DNA of 19,845 nucleotides from Clostridia bacterium (GCA_017432405.1 JAFRJF010000148.1:1-19845), one strand, 5' to 3'; shown: positions 7,436 to 15,021, counted from the first letter of the stretch. Translations and numbers: made by a program. Notes: generated from the letters alone by a model not told the origin.

Positions 7436-8338
7436 TCAGCTCTCATAGAACGTCCAGTGGGACGAGGTCTTGAAGATGATGCCCGTCACCGCGGCCATGA
7501 TCAGCAGCATGACCCAGCTCTGGGCGCAGGCATAGCCCATGTGCTGGTAGGAGAAGCCCTCCTTGAAGATGTTCAGCGCGATGTAGTTGGTGGCGTAGTT
7601 CGGGCCGCCGTCCGTGATGATCTGCGCCTGCGTGAAGGTCATGAAGCCGGAGATCAGCTGCATGATCAGGTTGAACAGTATGATCGGCGAAAGTATGGGC
7701 AGGGTGATCTTGAAAAAGCGCTTCACCGCGCCCGCGCCGTCGATCTCCGCCGCTTCATAGTAATCCCTGGGGATCTGCTTCAGGCCCGAGGCGAAGATCA
7801 GCATCGACGAGCCGAACTGCCACGCGTTGCACAGCACCAGCGGCAAAAAGGCCCAGGTGGTGGAGCCGAAGAAGTTGAAGCCCTGCACGCCCAGGGTCTT
7901 GATGAGGCTGACCACAGGGCCACGGCTGCCGAACAGCTGCTTCCATACCAGCGCCACGGCGACCGAGCCGCCGATCAGCGAGGGAATGTAATAGACCGCC
8001 CGGTAAAAGCCCTGAAGTTTGGTGGGCCGGGTCAGCAGCATGGCCACCAGCAGCGCGAACACCAGCTTCAGCGGCACGCCGATGACGACGTACTGTATCG
8101 TCACCAGTATCGAGTTCCGAAAGGTCGCGTCCTTCAGAAGGTCGGCATAGTTTTTTAGCCCGATCCATTCCGGCAGGGCCGCGATCTTGTAATTGCAAAA
8201 GGAATAGTACAGGGACAGCGCCATGGGAACCAGCGTCAGGCATAAAAAGCTGATGATGAACGGCGCGGCAAACAGGTAGCCCACGACGTTGTCATTGTGC
8301 AGGAAGCTGCCCCTTTGCTTCCGGGTTTCAGCTTGCAT
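7436..8338 (-). CDS. CUT1 sugar ABC transporter permease, MalF-like
   Basis: A 300-residue permease with six predicted membrane segments, the first near residues 20-48. Its EAA loop reads YYEAAEIDGAGAVKRFFKI (Glu195) followed by TLPILSP, the standard CUT1 pattern. It lacks the long periplasmic loop of enteric MalF, as Gram-positive members do. The ATG at 8338 has AGGAGGG seven bases upstream; the adjoining in-frame GTG at 8341 would leave only four bases. It lies 94 bases downstream of the binding-protein gene with a stable hairpin between, and 10 bases upstream of the second permease, so the two permeases are probably translated together. Confidence 0.93.
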   Translation of the reverse strand: MQAETRKQRGSFLHNDNVVGYLFAAPFIISFLCLTLVPMALSLYYSFCNYKIAALPEWIGLKNYADLLKDATFRNSILVTIQYVVIGVPLKLVFALLVAMLLTRPTKLQGFYRAVYYIPSLIGGSVAVALVWKQLFGSRGPVVSLIKTLGVQGFNFFGSTTWAFLPLVLCNAWQFGSSMLIFASGLKQIPRDYYEAAEIDGAGAVKRFFKITLPILSPIILFNLIMQLISGFMTFTQAQIITDGGPNYATNYIALNIFKEGFSYQHMGYACAQSWVMLLIMAAVTGIIFKTSSHWTFYES

Positions 8339-8360
8339 CACTCGGCCCTCCTTTGAAATA

Positions 8361-8399
8361 CGCAGGACGCCGTGAAACGACGTTTCATAGCGTCCTGCG
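8361..8399 (-). other. Intercistronic hairpin between binding protein and permease genes
   Basis: CGCAGGACGC (8361-8370) and GCGTCCTGCG (8390-8399) form a perfect ten-pair stem. Inside it TGAAAC and GTTTCA (8373-8378, 8382-8387) form a second stem, separated by a small asymmetric bulge. No T run follows on the minus strand. Such a structure after the first gene of a transport operon commonly shields the upstream mRNA segment or partly ends transcription, giving more binding protein than permease; that role here is inference. Confidence 0.65.
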
Positions 8400-8432
8400 G
8401 TCGCTTATCAGGTCACTTGTAGATCACGCCTG

Positions 8433-9785
8433 TCAGAACTTGGCCCAGATCTGCTGCGCTTCGGCCCAGAACTGGTCGGCGGCTTCCTGGGCGCTGGCGA
8501 ACTTGCCCTCGGCCAGGCCCTGGAAATAGGTCTTCTTCAGCACGTCGGAGATCTCCTCGTTGGCGGCGGGCTCCGCGGGGCTGGAGTTCGCGGCATCCGG
8601 CATGGAGCCGATCAGGTCGATGATGGTATAGACCTTCGCGGTCACCTCGTTGGTCAACTCGGTATCCGCCTTCAACGCGGCCAGCACCTCGCTGTTGATG
8701 GAGACGCCGCGCTCGCAGTTCAGGATGCGGTTGGCCTCGATGCTGTTGACGAAGAAGTTCAGGAAGTTCGCGGCCATCTCCTTGTCCTCGCAACCCTTCC
8801 ACATGCTCATCTCCTGGCTGGAGCGCACGACCATGCCGCTCTGGCCATCGGCGTGTACCCGCGGGATGGTGGCCAGCTCGAGGGTGATGCCGCTCTCGGC
8901 GGCGACATTGCTCAGCGCCTGGAACTGGTTGGAGGACAGCATGACCATGGCGGCGTCGCCGAAGGCGATCCAGTCGGCCTCGATGTTCTGGCCGATCTCG
9001 TTCTGGATGCCGTAATCGGCGATGGCGCCCTCCTTCTGCAGGGCGGTCAGCAGCTCGAAGATGTAGGCCAGGGGCTCGGTATCGCCGCCAAAGGCGAAGT
9101 CGGAGCCGTCCATGGCGTAGAAGTTGTAGCCCTCCTTCCACTGGGTAACCGTGGAGAAGGCCAGGGAGTTGTACTCCAGCGTGGTGACGGCGGGATTGCC
9201 GGTGGCCTCGTGGATCTTGCGGGCGGCGTCGGCGAAGTCGTCCCAGGTCCAGTTCTCGGTGGGATAGGCCACGCCGGCCTCGTCGAAGATCGCCGGGTTA
9301 TAGGCGAAGCAGCGGGCGTTGGTGCCGTTGGACATGCCGGTCACGTCGCCGTTGGCCTGGTTGATGGTCGTGGCGAGCATCGCCTCGCTGATCGCGGTGG
9401 TGTCGATGGTGCCGTCCTCGATCCAGGCGTTCAGGGGCTCGATGGTGTCGTAGTAGGTCAGCCAGTTATTGCCCATCTGGAATACGTCGGGCAGGTCGTT
9501 GGCGGCCATCTTGGCCTGGAACTGGGTCCAGTAGGTGCCGCCGTCGTAGTACTCGAATTCAACGGTCGCGCCGGTCTTTTCCTCCCAGAGGTGAATGACC
9601 TCCTCGGTCATGCGGGCGCGGGTATCGGAACCCCACCACATCAGCGACAGCGTCTTTCCGCTGTAGTCGGGATACTGGTAGCCCTCCGCGTTGACGTTGT
9701 TCCACCCCTCCGCCTTTTCAGCGAAGGCGGGCATGGCACAGAGCATCGCAACCACAAGCAGCAGGGCAATGACGGTCTTCTTCAT
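8433..9785 (-). CDS. CUT1 extracellular sugar-binding protein
   Basis: A 450-residue solute-binding protein of the extracellular family 1 type. After the leader it runs GKTLSLMWWGSDTRARMTEEVIHLWEEKTG in sequence, the usual first strand and helix, then QAKMAANDLPDVFQMG, a typical ligand-lobe block. The leader MKKTVIALLLVVAMLCAMP ends in AFA before Glu23, a signal-peptidase-I site. Cys16 is preceded by Leu and so does not form a lipobox. The start is the ATG at 9785 because GAGGAGG is nine bases upstream; an ATG at 9794 would touch that site directly. It is the first gene after a strong promoter and should be the most expressed of the three transporter genes. Its ligand is probably an oligosaccharide processed by the neighbouring hydrolases. 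Confidence 0.92.
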   Translation of the reverse strand: MKKTVIALLLVVAMLCAMPAFAEKAEGWNNVNAEGYQYPDYSGKTLSLMWWGSDTRARMTEEVIHLWEEKTGATVEFEYYDGGTYWTQFQAKMAANDLPDVFQMGNNWLTYYDTIEPLNAWIEDGTIDTTAISEAMLATTINQANGDVTGMSNGTNARCFAYNPAIFDEAGVAYPTENWTWDDFADAARKIHEATGNPAVTTLEYNSLAFSTVTQWKEGYNFYAMDGSDFAFGGDTEPLAYIFELLTALQKEGAIADYGIQNEIGQNIEADWIAFGDAAMVMLSSNQFQALSNVAAESGITLELATIPRVHADGQSGMVVRSSQEMSMWKGCEDKEMAANFLNFFVNSIEANRILNCERGVSINSEVLAALKADTELTNEVTAKVYTIIDLIGSMPDAANSSPAEPAANEEISDVLKKTYFQGLAEGKFASAQEAADQFWAEAQQIWAKF

Positions 9786-9840
9786 AAACGACATCCTCCT
9801 CTTTCATTTTGTTCAACTTGTTTCGACCACAAATACAGCA

Positions 9841-9854
9841 AAACTTACAAGTTT
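9841..9854. promoter_or_regulatory. Palindromic candidate operator downstream of the -10 box
   Basis: AAACTT-AC-AAGTTT is a perfect 6-2-6 inverted repeat. It lies just past the predicted transcription start of the binding-protein promoter (about position 9856), where a bound repressor would block transcription. It lacks the central CG usual in LacI-family sites, and no regulator gene lies in the sugar cluster, so the protein involved is unknown. Confidence 0.45.
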
Positions 9855-9862
9855 CAGCTCAT

Positions 9863-9891
9863 ATTATAATGGTATTATTCCCATATGTCAA
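9863..9891 (-). promoter_or_regulatory. Near-consensus sigma-A promoter for the transporter genes
   Basis: On the minus strand TTGACA (9891-9886) and TATAAT (9868-9863) are both perfect hexamers separated by exactly 17 bases. They lie in the AT-rich gap between the GH95-like gene and the binding-protein gene, about 78 bases before the latter's ATG. Such a strong promoter would be expected to need repression when the sugar is absent. Confidence 0.9.
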
Positions 9892-9938
9892 GTATTTGTT
9901 TAAGGATATACCACCACATATGCCATTGATTTGGCCGA

Positions 9939-12335
9939 TCACAGCGCGCGAAGCTCCAGAATGTCGCCGGGGCGAGTCTCGATTTCCAGTATGTCCCCTT
10001 CAAACGCCTCGCCGTTGACCGCCGCAGCGCTGCCCGGCCACGGGTTTTCCAGCCTCAGCCGTCCGCCCACGGGGCAGCGGATGCGCGCCTGCGACACTGC
10101 GCCCTCCCGAAGCGCCGCGTCCACCACGAAGCCGCCCCGGGCGCGCAATCCGAAGAAGGCTGCGTTGGCCATCGCCTTCCTCGGCCACACGGGGAACAGC
10201 CGGATCGTACCCTGGTGGGACAGCAGCATCATCTCCTGAAGCGTGTTGGGCACGGTGGAGAGGTTCTCGATGCCGTGGGGATTGCCCTTCACGAATCCGT
10301 TGGGCATGCCCGTCTTTGACAGCTTGGCCTTCAGTTCCCGAATGATGCACTCCGGGTCGTAGCCCACGCGCACCGCCGCCGGAAAGAACAGGCACCCCAG
10401 GTTTGTGGCGTTCCAGGCGCCGCTGGCCGTCACCTGGTCGGAGGGGTTCTCCCGGCCTGCCAGCGCGTGCTCCATCTCAGACAGCGCCGCAATGGTATTG
10501 CGGGCCACGGCCAGCTCCTCCGCCGGGGAATCCAGGCCGATGGCGCCCGCCGGATAGATCTGCATCACATTTCCGGGGAAGTTCAACGACCACTTGCCGC
10601 CCCTGCCCTCGTTCAGGAACACGGGCATTTGCTTCATGGCCTCGGGCAGGAGTGCCTGCACGGTGAGCCCGCCCTCGTTCCAGAGCGTCGGGTTCTCCCC
10701 TATCTCCCCGATCGTGCCCACAGGGTAGGGGGCCAGCTTCTTCAGGATGTCCCGCCACGCTTCCCTTCGCGCCGCGTCCGCCCCCAGCCATTCGCTGGCG
10801 TCGATCATGTCGGCAAAGAAGCTGCGCAGGTAGCCCAGTGTGTTGGCCGGGTCCTCGGGCACGCCGTTTTCCAAAATGTCCCGTGTGACCCGCTCGTGCA
10901 TGCCGTCGTCCACCACGTGGAGCACGCCGTCCCGCTCCACCAGGTCGTGCTCCCAGAACTCCGCCACGGCGCTCAGGTACGGGTAGACCCTCATGAGGTA
11001 GTCACGGTCCATGGAGAGCCGCCAGCGCAGCAGCATGTTCAGCGCGCCGTGCACCGCCGGGGATTTCATGTGCAGAAGCAGCGCCTCGCTGACCATGCCG
11101 ACAGGCCCCAGGCCCAGGGGCAGATAGACGCCGGGATGCTTCAGCAGCCGGAGGCTCATCTCCCGGCCGATGTCCAGCATGGCCAGATAAGGGGCGTCGT
11201 GGGGGTCGGACTGCTCAAAGTGCCCGGACGCCAACAGCCCCAGGTAGGGCGACTGATGGTTGTAATTGATCTTGTAATTGCCGTTCCAGGCCATGCGGTC
11301 GAACGTGGAGATGCCCAGTATGTTCGGCGGATAGTCCGGGTCCCTGGAGAGGCTGGCCAGCATGTACTGGGACAGGTAATAGTACGTCATCAGCTGGGCA
11401 TCTTCCACCCGGATGCCGGAGGTGCCCCAGAAGTCGCGCCACCAGCGCTCGTGGGCCCCGCGCAATCCCACCAGGTCGCTGCCGGTGATCCAGCGGGCGC
11501 GGGAGCGGGCATATTCCACGGGCCGCGCCGTCTTGGCCCAGCTTCGCAGGGCGACGACAAACTCAAGCCGCTCGCCGGGGCGAAGGTGGGCGCGGGTGTC
11601 CTCCCGGCCGAGGAACCGCGCCCCATAGGCCAGCCGGGTCGGCATGTCCACGCCATCCGAAAACTCCCGCCAGCCCCAGGCGACGCCCCGGCTGACGTTG
11701 CGCACCTGCAGGGGCCTGCCGCCCACGAGTCCCTTGAAGGTCCCCGAGAGCATTTCATCGTCCTCGCAATCCCCCATGCAATCCACGAAGTCCTCGCAGC
11801 CCTTGCCCGGCTCGTTGGGAAACAGGAATTCAAAGGACAGGTCGCACTCCAGGTCGCCTTCAAAGGTCACGACCAGCACATTCTCCCCCGCTGCCACCCA
11901 GCTGTCGACGTGCAGCGCCCTGCCGTCCGGCAGGGCAAAGGTGGCATGGGTGGTGGCGTCTTCAAAGGACTGGGTGACGTCATAGGAGGCCTCCGCCAGC
12001 CGGGGAATATCGAACACCAGCCGTCCCAGCGGGCGGGGGCTGCCGAGGGCGAGGGCGCCCTCCCGCTTGGCCACGCCGTTGTCGTGGAAGAACTCGTAGT
12101 TGGGATTTGAGGTCATCTGCCAGAAGTCGTTGGTCGTCAGCCAGAACTGGGGCCATCGGGGCGGGCCCGCAAAGGCGGCCAGCATGTCGCCGTTGCCCAG
12201 CACGGGCGCGTCGATCTTCGTTCCCGCGTGGGCCCAGACGCGCCATCGGCCGCCCCCGGAGACGTCCACGCCCCCCGACGGAACCAGCCTGGGGGGCTGG
12301 GTGAAGTGATTGTGCAGGTCTTTGACGTAATCCAT
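9939..12335 (-). CDS. GH95-like glycoside hydrolase, divergent
   Basis: A 798-residue cytoplasmic protein with the GH95 layout: N-terminal beta-rich domain opening with APVLGNGDMLAAFAG (about 43-57), central (alpha/alpha)6 barrel, and C-terminal beta domain with FFGLRARGGFVVDAALREG (from about 727). The barrel motif YKINYNHQSPY (354-364) matches GH95 YHxNINLQMNY, keeping the Asn-x-Asn pair (357, 359) used in catalysis by known alpha-L-fucosidases. Glu481 in DDGMHERV aligns with the expected acid. The hallmark IDGNFG before EMLLQSH is replaced by IENLST, so the base Asp becomes Glu690. Known GH95 enzymes release alpha-L-fucose or alpha-L-galactose. I start at the ATG at 12335 with GGGGGAG eight bases upstream; an ATG at 12398 has no such site. 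It lies 76 bases after the Nudix fusion gene and 153 before the binding-protein gene. Confidence 0.75.
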   Translation of the reverse strand: MDYVKDLHNHFTQPPRLVPSGGVDVSGGGRWRVWAHAGTKIDAPVLGNGDMLAAFAGPPRWPQFWLTTNDFWQMTSNPNYEFFHDNGVAKREGALALGSPRPLGRLVFDIPRLAEASYDVTQSFEDATTHATFALPDGRALHVDSWVAAGENVLVVTFEGDLECDLSFEFLFPNEPGKGCEDFVDCMGDCEDDEMLSGTFKGLVGGRPLQVRNVSRGVAWGWREFSDGVDMPTRLAYGARFLGREDTRAHLRPGERLEFVVALRSWAKTARPVEYARSRARWITGSDLVGLRGAHERWWRDFWGTSGIRVEDAQLMTYYYLSQYMLASLSRDPDYPPNILGISTFDRMAWNGNYKINYNHQSPYLGLLASGHFEQSDPHDAPYLAMLDIGREMSLRLLKHPGVYLPLGLGPVGMVSEALLLHMKSPAVHGALNMLLRWRLSMDRDYLMRVYPYLSAVAEFWEHDLVERDGVLHVVDDGMHERVTRDILENGVPEDPANTLGYLRSFFADMIDASEWLGADAARREAWRDILKKLAPYPVGTIGEIGENPTLWNEGGLTVQALLPEAMKQMPVFLNEGRGGKWSLNFPGNVMQIYPAGAIGLDSPAEELAVARNTIAALSEMEHALAGRENPSDQVTASGAWNATNLGCLFFPAAVRVGYDPECIIRELKAKLSKTGMPNGFVKGNPHGIENLSTVPNTLQEMMLLSHQGTIRLFPVWPRKAMANAAFFGLRARGGFVVDAALREGAVSQARIRCPVGGRLRLENPWPGSAAAVNGEAFEGDILEIETRPGDILELRAL

Positions 12336-12411
12336 ATTACATGCTCCCCCGGAAACGATGTCCGCTTCTGTGCGTTCTTTGGGTGTGCGGTTTTTCATTT
12401 TACTGCAGGGT

Positions 12412-13647
12412 TCACCGAAGATCGCCCCGCGGCAAATCGGTTTTGCCCGTCGTGCCCATCAGGTATTCCCGCAGCACCGCCATGCCCGGGGTCGGCACGC
12501 AGTAGATATCCCGCCGGGTCGGCAGCTCGGCCCAGGTGGTCTCCAGGTCGAACCAGTCCACCCGGGAAACCTCCTCCCTCTGCAGGGTCAGGCTGTCGGC
12601 GTCCACCGGCTCCCGGTACACGTAGACGTGGGAAAGCTCGTTGTCCCGGAACAGGCGGCCATGGAACACCTTCTCATAGCGGATATCGAAGGTGCCGGCA
12701 TAGTGCAGCTGCTCAGGCTTCGCGTGGATGCCCAGCTCCTCGGCCAGCTCCCGCAGCGCGGATTCCAGCGGCGCGTCCCCCGCCGGGATGTGGCCCGCGG
12801 AGGAGGTGTCGTACTTGCCCGGGAAGGAATCCTTGTTATCAGAGCGCTTTTGCAGCAGCACCTGCCAGCGCCCGCCGACCCGGCGCACCACCCAGACGTG
12901 GGCCGTGCGATGGCGGATGCCCTCCCGGTGGGCTTCTGCCCTGGACACGATCGCGCCGGTGGGTTCGCCCCGTTCGTCGCAGACGTCGAAGTACTCCATG
13001 CCCGCACGCTCAGCCAGGACCAGCCGCCCGAAGCACTCCGGCCGATGGAAGTCCGGCTGGGGAGCCTCGATGGGGCTCCAGCTGCCAAAGTGGGGATGGA
13101 TCGACTCGTCGCAGCTGTAGAAGCTGGCCCGGATGGGAAGGCTTCGGTCAATGGGCCGTCCGAACAACGCCTCCAGCCACTGGAAGGGTACCGTATAGGC
13201 CACGGCCCACCAGCGTCCTTCGTGCCGGGAGGCCTGTATGTCCATGCCCTCGGGACAGGCTTCCAGCACCCTGCGATGCTCCCGGTCCGGGCCGATGCCG
13301 ATCAGCGCGGCGCCGGCGGCGTTGACCTCGATGTTCACGTACCCGGGGTCGTCCCCAAAGGGCTGGAGGAAGCACTCCAGGCAGCTGTCCGTCCACACCG
13401 GGCCGCCGAAGGCCGTCACCCGCCCGGAAACCGTCGCTTCATGGGCGCACAGCAGCACCCGGATTCCCGCGTCGTCCCAGGCCAGGTACGCCCGCGCCTC
13501 GGGCCGGTAGTCCCCACCCCAGGGATAGCAGTCGATGGGCGCAAAGGCGCCCCGGCAGAAGGGCTCCACGTCCGGGTCGAAAACGCGCCCCGCCAGCGCG
13601 GGCAAGGGGGCGACAGAGGGATAAATGATATATGTTCTCATAGGCAT
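12412..13647 (-). CDS. CBM9-like carbohydrate-binding domain fused to a Nudix hydrolase
   Basis: A 411-residue two-domain protein. Residues 1-210 match the stand-alone CBM9-like proteins of Firmicutes: ARAYLAWDDAGIRVLLCAHE, GGPVWTDSCLECFLQPF, GYVNIEVNAAGAALIGIGP and the ending PHFGSWSPI...PDFHRPECFG. From Met217 a complete Nudix protein of the isopentenyl-diphosphate-isomerase-like (YfcD) group begins (MEYFDVCDERGEPTGAIV). Its Nudix box occupies residues 285-307 (GHIPAGD...RELAEELGI); REL and EE are intact, and Asp replaces Glu at box position 7. No signal peptide is seen, so it is cytoplasmic. The likely role is hydrolysis of a nucleoside-diphosphate-linked or similar compound, steered or sensed through sugar binding, but the substrate is unknown. 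Start choice is weak: neither the ATG at 13647 nor that at 13641 has a clear ribosome binding site. It precedes the GH95-like gene. Confidence 0.8.
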   Translation of the reverse strand: MPMRTYIIYPSVAPLPALAGRVFDPDVEPFCRGAFAPIDCYPWGGDYRPEARAYLAWDDAGIRVLLCAHEATVSGRVTAFGGPVWTDSCLECFLQPFGDDPGYVNIEVNAAGAALIGIGPDREHRRVLEACPEGMDIQASRHEGRWWAVAYTVPFQWLEALFGRPIDRSLPIRASFYSCDESIHPHFGSWSPIEAPQPDFHRPECFGRLVLAERAGMEYFDVCDERGEPTGAIVSRAEAHREGIRHRTAHVWVVRRVGGRWQVLLQKRSDNKDSFPGKYDTSSAGHIPAGDAPLESALRELAEELGIHAKPEQLHYAGTFDIRYEKVFHGRLFRDNELSHVYVYREPVDADSLTLQREEVSRVDWFDLETTWAELPTRRDIYCVPTPGMAVLREYLMGTTGKTDLPRGDLR

Positions 13648-13675
13648 ATCTATCGTTCAGGTCGATAAGCGCATG

Positions 13676-13700
13676 CAGGGGCGCCGAAACGGCGCCCCTG
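13676..13700 (-). terminator. Strong hairpin ending the lamin-tail/CotH module
   Basis: CAGGGGCGCC (13676-13685) and GGCGCCCCTG (13691-13700) form a perfect ten-pair, very GC-rich stem with a five-base loop, beginning 16 bases past the stop codon of the lamin-tail gene. On the minus strand it is followed by CATGCGCTTATC, a poor T tract, so termination may be partial. Readthrough into the CBM9-Nudix gene, which has no obvious promoter of its own, is possible. Confidence 0.6.
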
Positions 13701-13716
13701 TATTGTTACATGTATT

Positions 13717-14949
13717 CTACTCCACCGCCGGCGCGCTGACGCTCCAGCTGCCGTCCGAACCGCGCACATAGGCTTCGTCGGTGTGCAGCAGGTCGTAGGT
13801 GGCGCTGTCCACCGGCTGGCCCTGGGCGTTGCTCAGGGTCACGGTCTCGCCCTCGCTGGACAGGCGGAAGCTGGTGTGCAGGTGTCCCGCGTCCTCCACC
13901 CGGTTCAGGCCGGAGCAGTACACCACCAGCGTGCCGCCTCCCGGGATGACCACGCCCTGAGGGAACTTCCACAGCCGGGGCAGCCGGGGCGTGTCGGAAA
14001 GGTACCAGCCGCCGATGTCCATCGCGTCGCCGGAGGTGTTGCGCAGCATCACGTAGTCATGGACCACGCCGCTTCCGTCGGGCCGCAGCTTGCTGTTGGA
14101 GGCCACGATCTCGGCCAGCTGCACCGGTGAATTCTGCACCACGCTGGTGAGAGCCCGGTAATTCTCCTCGGTGTTCAGCATGCCGGGGGTGGGCTGCTCG
14201 CTGACGGCCCAGTGATCCCGATCCACCCGCGCATAGGCCGTGTTTTCGGACAGGGCGGGGATATTTACGGTGTCCACCGCCACGTCGGCGTCGTTGAACA
14301 GCATCAGCACGTCGCCGCCGGAGGACAGCCGGAAGGGGGCGTGCAGCTCGGCGCTGCCGTCCTCGTCCTGGAGGGTGCTGTCGGCGTACACCACCAGGCC
14401 CTGGCCCGCCTCCAATACCAAATCAGGGAACACGAACACGTTGCCTGCCTTGGCGTTCTTGGCCAGCACATAGCCCCGCAGGTTCACGGGCCTGGAGCTG
14501 ATGTTGGCCACCTCCACCCAGTCGGGCGTCTGGCCGTTGTCGTCCACCAGCACGCCGCCGTTGGCGGACATGATCTCGTTGAGGCGGATCGGTCCCTCGC
14601 CGTGGATCTCGGAGATCTGGGCGGCCACCGGTCGCTCGGCCCGATCCTCGATGCCCGTCAGCATGAAGCCGTTCGGCATCAAGCCCTGCAGCAGCAGCCC
14701 CGCCACGATGATCAGCGCGCACACGCCCACCAGTGGCAAAAAGCCCCTGGGCAGCGCCCCGGAGGACGGGCCGACGGGCCTCCTCGACGGCGCGCCGCCA
14801 CCCTGGCGCGGCGGGTTTGACGGGCGACGGGGCGGCTGTTGGCGCTGTCCCTGCGATGCCGGACGGCTCTGGGCGGGTCGCTCGTTCTCCAGGGAGCCAA
14901 AGCGGCTTGACGCAGGACGCCCCTGTGTCGGCCTGTTGTATTGAGACAA
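13717..14949 (-). CDS. Membrane-anchored protein with two lamin-tail domains
   Basis: A 410-residue protein. The N-terminal ~69 residues are cytoplasmic-looking, rich in Pro, Arg, Gln and Ser. One membrane helix (about 70-92, LPLVGVCALIIVAGLLLQGL) follows, then two lamin-tail domains outside the membrane at about 120-223 (IRLNEIMSANGG...PDWVEVANISSRPVNLRGYVL) and 276-383 (VQLAEIVASNS...DYVMLRNTSGDAMDIGGWYLSD). There is no kinase or other catalytic domain. The second domain resembles the second lamin-tail domain of the CotH protein in this cluster, down to VYCSGLNR...HLHTSFRLS against VHCSGMDR...HLHANFRIS. I start at TTG 14949, ten bases after GGAGG; the frame stays open to a TTG at 14985 that has no such site. 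It is the last gene of the module. A binding, scaffolding or envelope-structural role is inferred from domain type only. Confidence 0.78.
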   Translation of the reverse strand: MSQYNRPTQGRPASSRFGSLENERPAQSRPASQGQRQQPPRRPSNPPRQGGGAPSRRPVGPSSGALPRGFLPLVGVCALIIVAGLLLQGLMPNGFMLTGIEDRAERPVAAQISEIHGEGPIRLNEIMSANGGVLVDDNGQTPDWVEVANISSRPVNLRGYVLAKNAKAGNVFVFPDLVLEAGQGLVVYADSTLQDEDGSAELHAPFRLSSGGDVLMLFNDADVAVDTVNIPALSENTAYARVDRDHWAVSEQPTPGMLNTEENYRALTSVVQNSPVQLAEIVASNSKLRPDGSGVVHDYVMLRNTSGDAMDIGGWYLSDTPRLPRLWKFPQGVVIPGGGTLVVYCSGLNRVEDAGHLHTSFRLSSEGETVTLSNAQGQPVDSATYDLLHTDEAYVRGSDGSWSVSAPAVE

Positions 14950-14983
14950 GAGGTGTTCACCTCCAATGGATGATGAGTTGGGC

Positions 14984-15021
14984 AACTACTGATTTATCGG
15001 CAAAGCGATAAATCAGTAGTT
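14984..15021. repeat. Palindromic repeat, copy 1 (ACTGATTTATCG family)
   Basis: AACTACTGATTTATCG (14984-14999) and its exact reverse complement (15006-15021) form a 16-pair stem with the loop GCAAAG. The right arm overlaps the TAA stop codon of the DUF4956 gene. The same core recurs at 19707-19745, so this is a dispersed repeat and not a one-off terminator; no T run follows on the minus strand. Confidence 0.85.

Noticed and set aside
10467..12110. A 547-codon plus-strand open frame opposite the GH95-like gene
   Set aside because: Antisense composition only; the minus strand has the GH95 motifs and a good ribosome binding site.
12336..12398. N-terminal extension of the GH95-like protein to the ATG at 12398
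   Set aside because: No ribosome binding site precedes it, whereas GGGGGAG precedes the ATG at 12335 and the added residues do not resemble the family.
13676..13700. Plus-strand terminator
   Set aside because: No plus-strand gene ends nearby, and the bases after it on that strand (TATTGTTAC) form only a weak T tract; assignment to the minus-strand lamin-tail gene fits better.
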